From: Bacteroidales bacterium | GTDB lineage: Bacteria > Bacteroidota > Bacteroidia > Bacteroidales > UBA932 | Direction: 5' to 3' | DNA: 16,270 nt | NCBI GenBank assembly: GCA_017472115.1 | Contig: JAFUQW010000045.1 | Span: 1-16,270, forward strand | In this document: positions 9,169-15,910 of the stretch, piece after piece | Layout: every line of letters starts with the position of its first letter | How positions within the stretch are numbered: the first letter of the stretch is position 1 | Notes under the pieces: model-generated | Databases searched by the model: none | The model's input: the letters and a program-made list of their open reading frames with translations, nothing else | Told to the model about the DNA's origin: nothing | Program-made: the position numbers and the translations under genes

Positions 9169-9359
9169 ATTCCTCGGCTCCCTTCGGTCGCTCGGAATGA
9201 CAGATATTGTCATTCTGAACGAAGTGAAGAATCTCTACATATACTGTTGGAAGAATTCCTCGGCTCCCTTCGGTCGCTCGGAATGACAGATATTGTCATT
9301 CTGAAGAAGTGAAGCTCGTTTCATGACCAATCTGTCATTCTGAACGAAGTGAAGAATCT
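9169..9359. repeat. Array of palindromic intergenic repeats (two full units and a half unit)
   Basis: Each full unit has a left arm beginning ATTCCTCGGCTCCC, a GATAT loop and a right arm beginning TGTCATTCTGAA. The arms pair through GAATGACA/TGTCATTC and, with mismatches, further out. Unit 1 is 9169-9234. Unit 2 is 9255-9314 and lacks one C and the end of its right arm. A lone right arm fills 9333-9359. The first 51 bases of units 1 and 2 (9169-9219 and 9255-9305) are identical. Elements of this look are short non-coding palindromic repeats dispersed in many bacterial genomes. No transposase is present. The array ends exactly against the stop codon of the mannanase/esterase gene. As RNA it would form stable hairpins between that gene and susC. 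Confidence 0.85.
9208..9261. repeat. 54-bp direct repeat, copy A, with a duplicated gene tail
   Basis: This copy is identical over 54 bases to 9333-9386, at an offset of 125 bp. Bases 9208-9234 are a repeat right arm. Bases 9235-9261 match, in the minus direction, the last eight codons (EEFFQQYM) and stop of the mannanase/esterase gene, although here they are intergenic. The last seven bases, ATTCCTC, also form the start of the left arm of repeat unit 2, so the junction sits in a microhomology shared by the coding tail and the repeat. Confidence 0.9.
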
Positions 9360-9386
9360 CTACATATACTGTTGGAAGAATTCCTC
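9333..9386. repeat. 54-bp direct repeat, copy B, overlapping the mannanase/esterase 3' end
   Basis: This is the second exact copy. Bases 9333-9359 are the terminal repeat arm and 9360-9386 are the functional last eight codons and stop codon of the mannanase/esterase gene. Beyond 9386 the sequence continues as ordinary coding sequence and departs from copy A. Confidence 0.9.
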
Positions 9387-11858
9387 CTTCACCACAGGCC
9401 ATTCAGCCTGCTCCCACACGTTATGTCCTGCAAGCGGATAGCACACCCATGACTTTTCCGCAGGGATATGGTTGTAGCCTGCAAAATTGGTATGAGGAGG
9501 GCAGACAGGATCCTGAAGTCCGATGGCCATTATGACCGGGCACTGGATTCTGTCGGTGAAATTCTTGACGTCGAAATAACTCAGGACAGTGTAGAGCTCG
9601 TCCTCGCTCATTCCCTTCGCCTCTGCAGCCTTGATTATAGGCTCGCCCGGCCAGCCGGCTAGCTTGAAATAGTCCCTGTAGTCATTGAGGAAAGGTGCAG
9701 ATGGAGCGATGGCCTTGAGCCTGTGGTCAAGAGAAGCCGCCACGAGAGTGAACGCGCCGCCCTGGCTTTCGCCGTTGGCAAATACGCGGCTGAGGTCTGT
9801 CTTTTCGCGCGAGCACACGAAATCGATGCCTCTCACGACATCCATGAAGGCACCACGATAATAATATGTCTCTTTGCTTTCGATTCCGCGGGCGCACCAG
9901 TCGTCAGCCTCTCCCGGCTTGCGGTTGAAGGCCTGGTTGCGGCTGCAGAGCATGAATTCTATCCTTTCCGGATTGTCTGAAGGGTTGGCATACCATACAT
10001 CGCTGCCATAACCCATATAGGAAATCATGGCAGGATATTTACCCTCCTTCACCGGCTCGATATAGAGACCGCTGATGGTCTCGCCGCCGAGGGATTTCAT
10101 TTCGACTTTGTAGGTACGACGGACGTCGTTGGAATGCTCCTTGAGAAGAGTGAGCTTGTACTGAGGCTTGACTGCAGCAAGCTCTTCGAGCGTTTCAGCC
10201 CAGAAAGAATCGAAGTCGGGCTGCTTGTCCTGTGGGGAAGATATGAGCTCGGGGTCGAATCCGAGATTGGTACGTGTAAGTTCTGTGAAGGTTCCGTCCC
10301 CGTTCTCAATGCTCAGAACGGCATTATAGAAACCGGGGTCGAGATCGAGGCTAAAGCTTAAGGCTGCCCCCCCCTGTGAGGTTCTGACGGTCTTGGTCAG
10401 AGTCTCTACCGGCTCACCGAAGTCCGTGCTTACTTCAAGCACCAGTTCAGACTTGCCGTCCTTGAAATTCTTGAGACCTACCTCCACCGTATGCGGGCCT
10501 TCGCCTTCGAATATTCCTTTATTTTCGTCAAGGACAAACCAGGCACCAGGCTTGAGAGCATCTTCGATTGCCTTTGCCGCAGTGCTGATGATGTCTGTGG
10601 TGGTCACATCGCTTGCATATACGGAATTGAGTCCCTGCTGCTCCTGAGCGGGATCGCCGCAGTAGTCGTCACCGCGCTGCCAATATACATTGGTCGGAGA
10701 CTGGCTTGCGAGACCGCCCCATCCCCAGAAATTGACTCCGGCAAAAAGACCGCCCTCGCGTGCTGAATCAACGATGCGTCCGAACACATGCTTATAATAA
10801 GTATCGCGAGCGGTGACAGGGGTGCCCTGAGCGAACTGAAAATCATCGCGCGGGAAGCCGAACTCCTCAAGCACCACCGGCTTGCCGTGACGCTCGGCCA
10901 CTTCAAGGTGCATGTCGATGTAGTCATCGGTATTGTCGATCGCCAGCTGGAGATTAGTCTTGAGAGTCTTTTCACGCACCCAGCTCCAGTTGTACGGCCA
11001 GATATGGATGTTCATGTAATCGATGTCAGGGCAGGAGTGGATCTTCTCGAACAGGTCAAGATTCTGCTCGCATCCGTGATAGCCCTCACTTCCGGATGAA
11101 ACCATATGATTGGGGTCGATAGACTTGATAAGAGCGGCAGTATCCCACATCCACTCCGCGAAAAGCTGCTGATTAACAGGATCATGCGAGAAGCAGCGAG
11201 GCTCGTTTCCGATCTGCCATGAGAAGATTGCAGGATCCTCGCTGTATGGCTTTCCTGTGATGGTGTTGGTGCGGCTCACGACATGTCTCACATGATCTGC
11301 GAACATTTCCTTGGCCTTCTCATTGGTCATGAACGCCGCAACAGACTTCGTATAAGCCTGATATCCGTCGATAGAAGGAATCACCGCCTTGCCTGCACCG
11401 GCCCACTCCAGATACATTCCATATCCGCCGGACCACTCCCACGAGTTATTGATGTAAAGCACCGCCTTCATGCCCCTTTCAGCCATTTCCACAAGAAGTC
11501 TGTCAAGACCGCGGAAAATGGTGTCATTATAGACACCCGGCTCCTTCTGAAGAGTCGGTTCCACCCTTGTGGGAACGCCGTCCGGGCCGTCACCTCCGAC
11601 AAGTACACGAAGGTTGGTCATACCGAGAGCCTTGAGCGTATCGAGCTCAGCCTCAAGACGTTCGATATTGCCGCCACGACCCTCGGAAGCGAGAATCGCA
11701 CCGTACCAGAAATTGGTTCCGACATAGTGTGAAGGATAGTCCTTAGACACAAATTTGCCGTCCTCGACTTTTACGAAAGACAGTTTTGAAGCCTGACACG
11801 AGCACAGTACCAACACTGCGGCCGCCGTCAGGACGGTAAGAATCCGAGATGATTTCAT
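9360..11858 (-). CDS. Bifunctional lipoprotein: GH5 (subfamily 7-like) beta-mannanase plus CE7-type acetyl esterase
   Basis: An 832-residue enzyme expected to cut beta-1,4-mannan backbones and remove acetyl groups. The signal peptide ends in the lipobox-like LCSC (lipidated Cys21). The GH5 domain covers about 25-435. It has the GTNFWYGAI start, acid/base Glu219 in WQIGNEPR and nucleophile Glu332 in LEEFGFPRD, and closely resembles GH5_7 mannanases of Prevotella and Bacteroides. A beta-sandwich linker spans about 438-535. The C-terminal alpha/beta-hydrolase (about 540-832) is of the acetyl-xylan-esterase/CE7 type: Ser698 in GESQGG, Asp783 in GLQDPV and His812 in AGHNVW. The CE7 RGQ motif appears as RNQ (640-642), and His is followed by Asn rather than Glu. 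The gene has its own promoter 30 bp upstream. A G8 run lies at codons 495-498 in the linker, and the 3' end is duplicated downstream. Mannan specificity is inferred from GH5 similarity and the epimerase nearby; activity on other acetylated glycans is possible. Confidence 0.88.
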   Translation of the reverse strand: MKSSRILTVLTAAAVLVLCSCQASKLSFVKVEDGKFVSKDYPSHYVGTNFWYGAILASEGRGGNIERLEAELDTLKALGMTNLRVLVGGDGPDGVPTRVEPTLQKEPGVYNDTIFRGLDRLLVEMAERGMKAVLYINNSWEWSGGYGMYLEWAGAGKAVIPSIDGYQAYTKSVAAFMTNEKAKEMFADHVRHVVSRTNTITGKPYSEDPAIFSWQIGNEPRCFSHDPVNQQLFAEWMWDTAALIKSIDPNHMVSSGSEGYHGCEQNLDLFEKIHSCPDIDYMNIHIWPYNWSWVREKTLKTNLQLAIDNTDDYIDMHLEVAERHGKPVVLEEFGFPRDDFQFAQGTPVTARDTYYKHVFGRIVDSAREGGLFAGVNFWGWGGLASQSPTNVYWQRGDDYCGDPAQEQQGLNSVYASDVTTTDIISTAAKAIEDALKPGAWFVLDENKGIFEGEGPHTVEVGLKNFKDGKSELVLEVSTDFGEPVETLTKTVRTSQGGAALSFSLDLDPGFYNAVLSIENGDGTFTELTRTNLGFDPELISSPQDKQPDFDSFWAETLEELAAVKPQYKLTLLKEHSNDVRRTYKVEMKSLGGETISGLYIEPVKEGKYPAMISYMGYGSDVWYANPSDNPERIEFMLCSRNQAFNRKPGEADDWCARGIESKETYYYRGAFMDVVRGIDFVCSREKTDLSRVFANGESQGGAFTLVAASLDHRLKAIAPSAPFLNDYRDYFKLAGWPGEPIIKAAEAKGMSEDELYTVLSYFDVKNFTDRIQCPVIMAIGLQDPVCPPHTNFAGYNHIPAEKSWVCYPLAGHNVWEQAEWPVVKEEFFQQYM

Positions 11859-11888
11859 TAAATTTCAGCGCTATAATTAATGGTTATG

Positions 11889-11920
11889 CAAATTTACACA
11901 ACCGCCCTGCGCTAAACAAA
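11889..11920 (-). promoter_or_regulatory. Bacteroidetes-type promoter of the mannanase/esterase gene
   Basis: Read on the minus strand, TTTG (11920-11917) is followed by a 20-base spacer and TAAATTTG (11896-11889). This matches the Bacteroidetes -33 TTTG / -7 TAnnTTTG consensus with the usual spacing. Transcription would start near 11882, leaving a leader of about 24 bases before the ATG at 11858. A second TAAATTTG lies at 11930-11923, without a well-placed -33 element. The -7 element overlaps a near-palindrome, TGCAAATTTACA (11887-11898), that resembles one beside the regulator's own start. Confidence 0.7.
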
Positions 11921-11947
11921 TACAAATTTATCAGATTATGATACTAA

Positions 11948-12826
11948 TTAAACAACTACCTTATTCTTCTTGAATATGGTCCTGAAATCGCGGGGCGTGT
12001 AACCCCTCTTGCTCTTGAACGTACGGTTGAAATTCGACAGGTTGTTGAAGCCGCATTCATAGCATATTTCAGAAATGTTCTTAGTGGTTTCGGCCAGCAT
12101 TCTGGCAGCATATCCGAGCCTTATATCGATGATATAATCAGACAGAGTACGACCGGTCCTCATGCGGAAAAACCGGCTGAACGCCACCGGGCTCATACCC
12201 ACCAGATCCGCCAGATCGTTTAGTTTCAGCGGCTCCGCATAATGGTCGTTTATATACTGTTTCACCTTCTGGACACGGCGGCTTTCATTGCTGCGTGCCG
12301 AATGCGCGAACGAGCTGGAAGCCAGCACTCTGGCCTCTTCGGAAATCGATAGTTCATAAAGAATGTAAAGAAATTTGAGGAACTGGACGAAACGCTCCTT
12401 TTCGTTAGGCAGACCGGTTAGAGTCGGATAAACCTTCATTATCGAAGACATCGGGAAAGACAGTCCGTGATCGGCTCTTCTGAACATACGTTTTATGGCC
12501 GTAAACTGGTTTTTTCCAAGCATTGCTTCATTGAAAAGGTCGGGCGAAAACTGGATCGTTATCTCCCTTATGTCTTTTGAGACACAATTTCCCTGCTCCC
12601 AGACATGTTCAAGGTTTTCGCCGCCTATGAGCACAAGTTCGTAATCATTGATTTCCTCCATGCTGTCGCCGACTATCCTGCGGACTCCCTTTCCATTCTC
12701 TATGAAATTGAGTTCGAACTCTTTATGCTGATGAAGCGGGTAGGTAAACTCCGTCTTGTGACGCTCGACGATATGCAGACAATCCCTCTCGGAAAGTTGT
12801 GTGATTTCTGTAAAAACCTTGCTCAT
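11948..12826 (-). CDS. AraC-family transcriptional regulator
   Basis: A 292-residue cytoplasmic one-component regulator. The N-terminal half has an AraC-type cupin sensor domain (about 20-120, with HQHKEFELNFIENGKGVRRI), which usually binds a small sugar. The C-terminal region (about 185-285) is a double helix-turn-helix AraC domain, with LNDLADLVGMSPVAFSRFFR as the first unit and ISEICYECGFNNLSNFNRTFK as the second. It is divergent from the epimerase gene (61 bp between start codons) and lies 89 bp upstream of the mannanase/esterase, so it is well placed to control both arms. Many PULs of this kind use hybrid two-component or sigma/anti-sigma regulators instead; none is visible here. The effector is unknown. 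A mannan disaccharide or its epimerised product is a plausible inference. Confidence 0.92.
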   Translation of the reverse strand: MSKVFTEITQLSERDCLHIVERHKTEFTYPLHQHKEFELNFIENGKGVRRIVGDSMEEINDYELVLIGGENLEHVWEQGNCVSKDIREITIQFSPDLFNEAMLGKNQFTAIKRMFRRADHGLSFPMSSIMKVYPTLTGLPNEKERFVQFLKFLYILYELSISEEARVLASSSFAHSARSNESRRVQKVKQYINDHYAEPLKLNDLADLVGMSPVAFSRFFRMRTGRTLSDYIIDIRLGYAARMLAETTKNISEICYECGFNNLSNFNRTFKSKRGYTPRDFRTIFKKNKVVV

Positions 12827-12887
12827 GATTGTAATTTTCTGTAAATTTACATAAATTTTTAAAACTAATACTATTTTAACTCAATTT
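12827..12887. promoter_or_regulatory. Divergent control region with a 12-bp palindrome
   Basis: The 61 bp between the start codons of the regulator and the epimerase are very AT-rich and contain the perfect palindrome TGTAAATTTACA at 12840-12851. A close relative, TGCAAATTTACA (11 of 12 bases), lies at 11887-11898 over the mannanase/esterase promoter. This is a candidate operator for the AraC regulator. Read on the minus strand the palindrome contains TAAATTTA, one base from the -7 consensus, so it may simply be the regulator's promoter. No clear promoter was found for the epimerase direction. Confidence 0.4.
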
Positions 12888-14111
12888 ATGATAGAAATAT
12901 CAAAAACTCCAGCGGAATTATTCGCTTCCCGCGCCCTTGCGTCTCAGGTCAGAAAAGAACTCACCGAGAACATTCTTCCATATTGGATGAAGAAGATGTG
13001 CAATCCATCCGGCGGCTTCCATGGCCGCATCTCAGGCGGAGAAGTGCTTGATACAGAGGCACCTGTAGGTGGAATCATGACTGCCCGCATTCTATGGACT
13101 TACGCTTCGGCATATAGGGTGCTCGGTGCTTCGGCGCCTGATTCTAAGGCCTATCTGAATATGGCGCTCCGTGCCAAGAGACTTCTGATAGACAGGTTTT
13201 ACGATACTGAGTTCGGTGGAACTTACTGGTCTTTGAATCCGGATTTCTCTCCTTTGGACACGAAGAAACAGATTTACGCCATTGCATTTACCATATACGG
13301 TCTTGCGGAACTCTATCGAGCTTGCGGAGATGAGGAGGCGCTGGAATATGCCGTGAAGCTTTTCCATGACATCGAGAACCACAGTTTCGACTCTGTCGGC
13401 GGCGGTTATTGGGAGGCCTTCACCCGCGAATGGGCTCCTATCGAGGATATGCGTCTGAGCGACAAGGATGCCAACGAAAGCAAGACGATGAATACGCACC
13501 TGCATGTGCTTGAAGCATATACATGCCTCTTCCGCGTATGGAAGGATCCGCTTCTGGAGCTCCGTCTGCGCGGACTCATAGAGATTTTCGAGTTTAAGAT
13601 TCTCGGATCAGACTGCCATCTGCGACTCTTCTTCGACGACCATTGGAACTGCGGATATGACATCGTTTCATATGGCCATGACATCGAGGCTTCGTGGCTT
13701 CTGCATGAGGCGGCCATAGTGCTTGGAGACGCTGCCGTTCTTGCTCGCGTGGAAGCACTGGTTCCTATGATCGTGCGCGCCGCATCCGAGGGATTCACTC
13801 CTGACGGGGGAATGATATATGAAAAGGAAGGAACGAAGGTCGATGCCGACCGCCACTGGTGGGTACAGGCGGAGAGTGTCGTGGGATATTTCAACCTTTG
13901 GGATCATTTCGGAGAGCAGTCAGGTCTGGAATACGCTCTGATGTGCTGGGAATTCATAAAGAATCACCTGATCGACAGCGAAGAAGGCGAATGGTTCTGG
14001 AGTCTGCGCGCTGACGGAAGCATCAACCGTGATGACGACAAGGCCGGCTTCTGGAAATGCCCTTACCACAACGGCCGCATGTGCATGGAGATCATCGAGC
14101 GTGTCGCATAA
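12888..14111 (+). CDS. AGE-family epimerase, probable mannobiose (cellobiose) 2-epimerase
   Basis: A 407-residue cytoplasmic enzyme of the N-acylglucosamine 2-epimerase superfamily with no signal peptide. The fold is an (alpha/alpha)6 barrel. The likely catalytic residues are Arg67 (MTARILW), His264 and Glu267 (SYGHDIEASWLL) and His394 (CPYHNGRMC). His204 (NTHLHVLEAY) and the Trp pair 325-326 (DRHWWVQAES) are probable substrate-binding residues. The H-x2-E pair and its distance of about 127 residues to the last His follow the pattern I recall for characterised cellobiose 2-epimerases. In Bacteroides mannan pathways this enzyme turns beta-1,4-mannobiose into mannosyl-glucose, which a GH130 phosphorylase then splits. 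Adjacent to a mannanase gene, that role is more likely than cellobiose or N-acylglucosamine epimerisation. Neither GH130 nor a transporter is in this window. Confidence 0.87.
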   Translation: MIEISKTPAELFASRALASQVRKELTENILPYWMKKMCNPSGGFHGRISGGEVLDTEAPVGGIMTARILWTYASAYRVLGASAPDSKAYLNMALRAKRLLIDRFYDTEFGGTYWSLNPDFSPLDTKKQIYAIAFTIYGLAELYRACGDEEALEYAVKLFHDIENHSFDSVGGGYWEAFTREWAPIEDMRLSDKDANESKTMNTHLHVLEAYTCLFRVWKDPLLELRLRGLIEIFEFKILGSDCHLRLFFDDHWNCGYDIVSYGHDIEASWLLHEAAIVLGDAAVLARVEALVPMIVRAASEGFTPDGGMIYEKEGTKVDADRHWWVQAESVVGYFNLWDHFGEQSGLEYALMCWEFIKNHLIDSEEGEWFWSLRADGSINRDDDKAGFWKCPYHNGRMCMEIIERVA

Positions 14112-14213
14112 ACACTTGATCCCCAGCAAATTAACCCTATTGGCTCGCATGGCGCGGAAGGCGATCCTCACCACTTAAAACACTAACAATCAACTAATTA
14201 CAAATCACGACAA

Positions 14214-15848
14214 ATGAGACGACTGTTGACAATCTGCATGGCGGCGGCTTTTTCATGCGCCGTCTTTGCTCAAGGTTACACCAATCCTATTATCAAAGGC
14301 ATGAATCCGGATCCGAGCGTATGCCGTGTCGGTGAGGACTACTACCTCGTGACCAGCAGCTTCCACTATTTCCCGGGAGTGCCTGTATATCACAGTCGCG
14401 ACCTCGTCAACTGGGAACTCATCGGACATGCACTCGAGCGTGAATCCCAGCTTCAGCTTCCGGAAGCACGTTCCTGGAGCGGGGTGTATGCACCGACCAT
14501 CCGCCATCACGACGGCCTTTTCTACATGATAACCACCAACTGCTCGTCGAAGGGTAATTTCATTGTGACGGCAACTGACCCGGCAGGAGACTGGTCTGAA
14601 CCGATATGGATCGACATGCCGGGCATAGATCCTGAACTTTTCTGGGATGACGACGGAACATGCTACTATACAGGAGGGGGAAATGACGGAATCATCCAGT
14701 GCAAGATTGACCCTCTGACCGGAAAGAAGCTCTCCGAGCCGAAGATGATATGGTACGGAACAGGGGGACGCTACCCGGAAGCACCGCACATATATAAAAA
14801 GGACGGATGGTACTACCTGCTGATCTCGGAAGGAGGTACAGAGTTCGGACATGGGGTCACGATTGCACGAAGCCGCTTCGTTGACGGGCCTTACACACCG
14901 GCACCGCATAATCCTATCCTGACCCACTTCAAGCAGGCTACCCAAGGAAGTCCGATCCAAGGAACAGGACACGCCGATTTCGTACAGGCTCACGACGGTT
15001 CGTGGTGGACGGTATGCCTCGGATTCCGCATCCAGGGCGGTCAGCATCATCTTCTCGGACGAGAGACCTTCCTTGCACCGGTGCGATGGGATGCAGGAGC
15101 ATGGCCTGTGGTGAACGCTACAGGAGACCTTGCCCTGCAGATGGATGTGCCTACCCTGCCGTTGCAGCCGTTCGAGCCTCGTCCTGACCGAAATGATTTC
15201 GACCGTAAGGTTTCGGCCGGCAGCTACGGAGCGTCAACCGATTCCGAAGTCCCTCCGGCTGCTGTTCCTACAATGTCCGGAACAGGTTTAGGCCCCGAAT
15301 GGTCATGGATAAGGAATCCTGAACCATCACGTTATGCAGTGCAGGACGGCTTTCTGCGGCTTTATGGCACTGCAGCTGACCTTGACGAGACCGTGGAATC
15401 TCCTACATTTGTCGGAATCCGCCAGCAGGACATTGATTTCACTGCTGAGACATGCGTGAGTCTTGATGGTGCACGCTCCGGAGACAAGGCAGGTATGACG
15501 GTATTCATGGATTCGGGAGCGCATTATGATGTATATATCACTGCAGAAGGCAAAGTCGGTATTCTCTACGCCATGGGAGCGCACAACCACAGAGAGGAAT
15601 TCAAGATTGGCAAAGGCCGCAGAGTATGGCTCCGCATCACCGGAGAATCGGATTTCTACAGACTGTGGTACTCGACCGACGGAAAGGAATTCAAGCAGGT
15701 CGGAATGAACCACACCCGTTACATGAGCAGCGAGACCGTGGGTGGCTTCACAGGCATCATGATAGGCCTATGGTCCCAGTCGCCATCCGAGAAGGGCTAC
15801 GCCGACTTCGACTGGTTCGAGTACAGCCGCTGGCACCCAACCAACTGA
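14214..15848 (+). CDS. Secreted GH43 glycosidase (beta-xylosidase / alpha-L-arabinofuranosidase type)
   Basis: A 544-residue glycosidase with a signal peptide (likely cut at VFA|Q20) and no good lipobox, so probably periplasmic. The N-terminal five-bladed propeller covers about 22-310. It carries the GH43 triad: Asp33 in NPDPSV (base), Asp139 in GIDPELF (pKa modulator) and Glu189 in YPEAPH (acid). The WSGVYAPTIRHHDG and HADFVQAHDG motifs are also typical. The C-terminal half (about 355-540) is a beta-sandwich of the GH43 beta-xylosidase C-terminal type, ending ADFDWFEYSRW. It follows the epimerase by 102 bp with no clear promoter, so read-through is likely. The substrate is expected to be xylo-oligosaccharides or arabinose side chains. 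Exact specificity cannot be set, because these activities overlap within GH43. Confidence 0.9.
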   Translation: MRRLLTICMAAAFSCAVFAQGYTNPIIKGMNPDPSVCRVGEDYYLVTSSFHYFPGVPVYHSRDLVNWELIGHALERESQLQLPEARSWSGVYAPTIRHHDGLFYMITTNCSSKGNFIVTATDPAGDWSEPIWIDMPGIDPELFWDDDGTCYYTGGGNDGIIQCKIDPLTGKKLSEPKMIWYGTGGRYPEAPHIYKKDGWYYLLISEGGTEFGHGVTIARSRFVDGPYTPAPHNPILTHFKQATQGSPIQGTGHADFVQAHDGSWWTVCLGFRIQGGQHHLLGRETFLAPVRWDAGAWPVVNATGDLALQMDVPTLPLQPFEPRPDRNDFDRKVSAGSYGASTDSEVPPAAVPTMSGTGLGPEWSWIRNPEPSRYAVQDGFLRLYGTAADLDETVESPTFVGIRQQDIDFTAETCVSLDGARSGDKAGMTVFMDSGAHYDVYITAEGKVGILYAMGAHNHREEFKIGKGRRVWLRITGESDFYRLWYSTDGKEFKQVGMNHTRYMSSETVGGFTGIMIGLWSQSPSEKGYADFDWFEYSRWHPTN

Positions 15849-15870
15849 TTCACAGCAACATACCCACCAC

Positions 15871-15896
15871 TCGCTGCTGCATTTCGACGGCAGCGA
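15871..15896 (+). other. Small inverted repeat between GH43 and GH115 genes
   Basis: TCGCTGC (15871-15877) and GCAGCGA (15890-15896) form a perfect 7-bp stem with a 12-base loop, 22 bp after the GH43 stop and 14 bp before the next start. AATAAAAGC follows rather than a U-tract, so it is unlikely to be an intrinsic terminator. It may stabilise or process the mRNA, or be chance. Confidence 0.3.
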
Positions 15897-15910
15897 ATAA
15901 AAGCAATCAC

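Noticed and set aside
9165..9359. Repeat array considered as an insertion sequence or CRISPR
   Set aside because: There is no transposase frame and no target-site duplication framing a mobile unit. The repeats are palindromic and spaced irregularly, with no unique uniform spacers, unlike a CRISPR array.
12888..14111. Epimerase considered as a sialic-acid pathway N-acylglucosamine 2-epimerase
   Set aside because: No sialic-acid genes are near. The H264-x2-E267 / H394 layout and the GH5 mannanase context fit the disaccharide 2-epimerase branch better.
14112..14213. Gap before the GH43 gene examined for a promoter or terminator
   Set aside because: No TAnnTTTG element and no stable inverted repeat followed by a U-tract were found. 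Only an AT-rich stretch just before the start codon is present.
14253..15050. Long open frame (265 codons) on the minus strand inside the GH43 gene
   Set aside because: It lies fully antisense to a clear GH43 gene with intact catalytic motifs. Its translation shows no recognisable domain, so it is a byproduct of codon bias.
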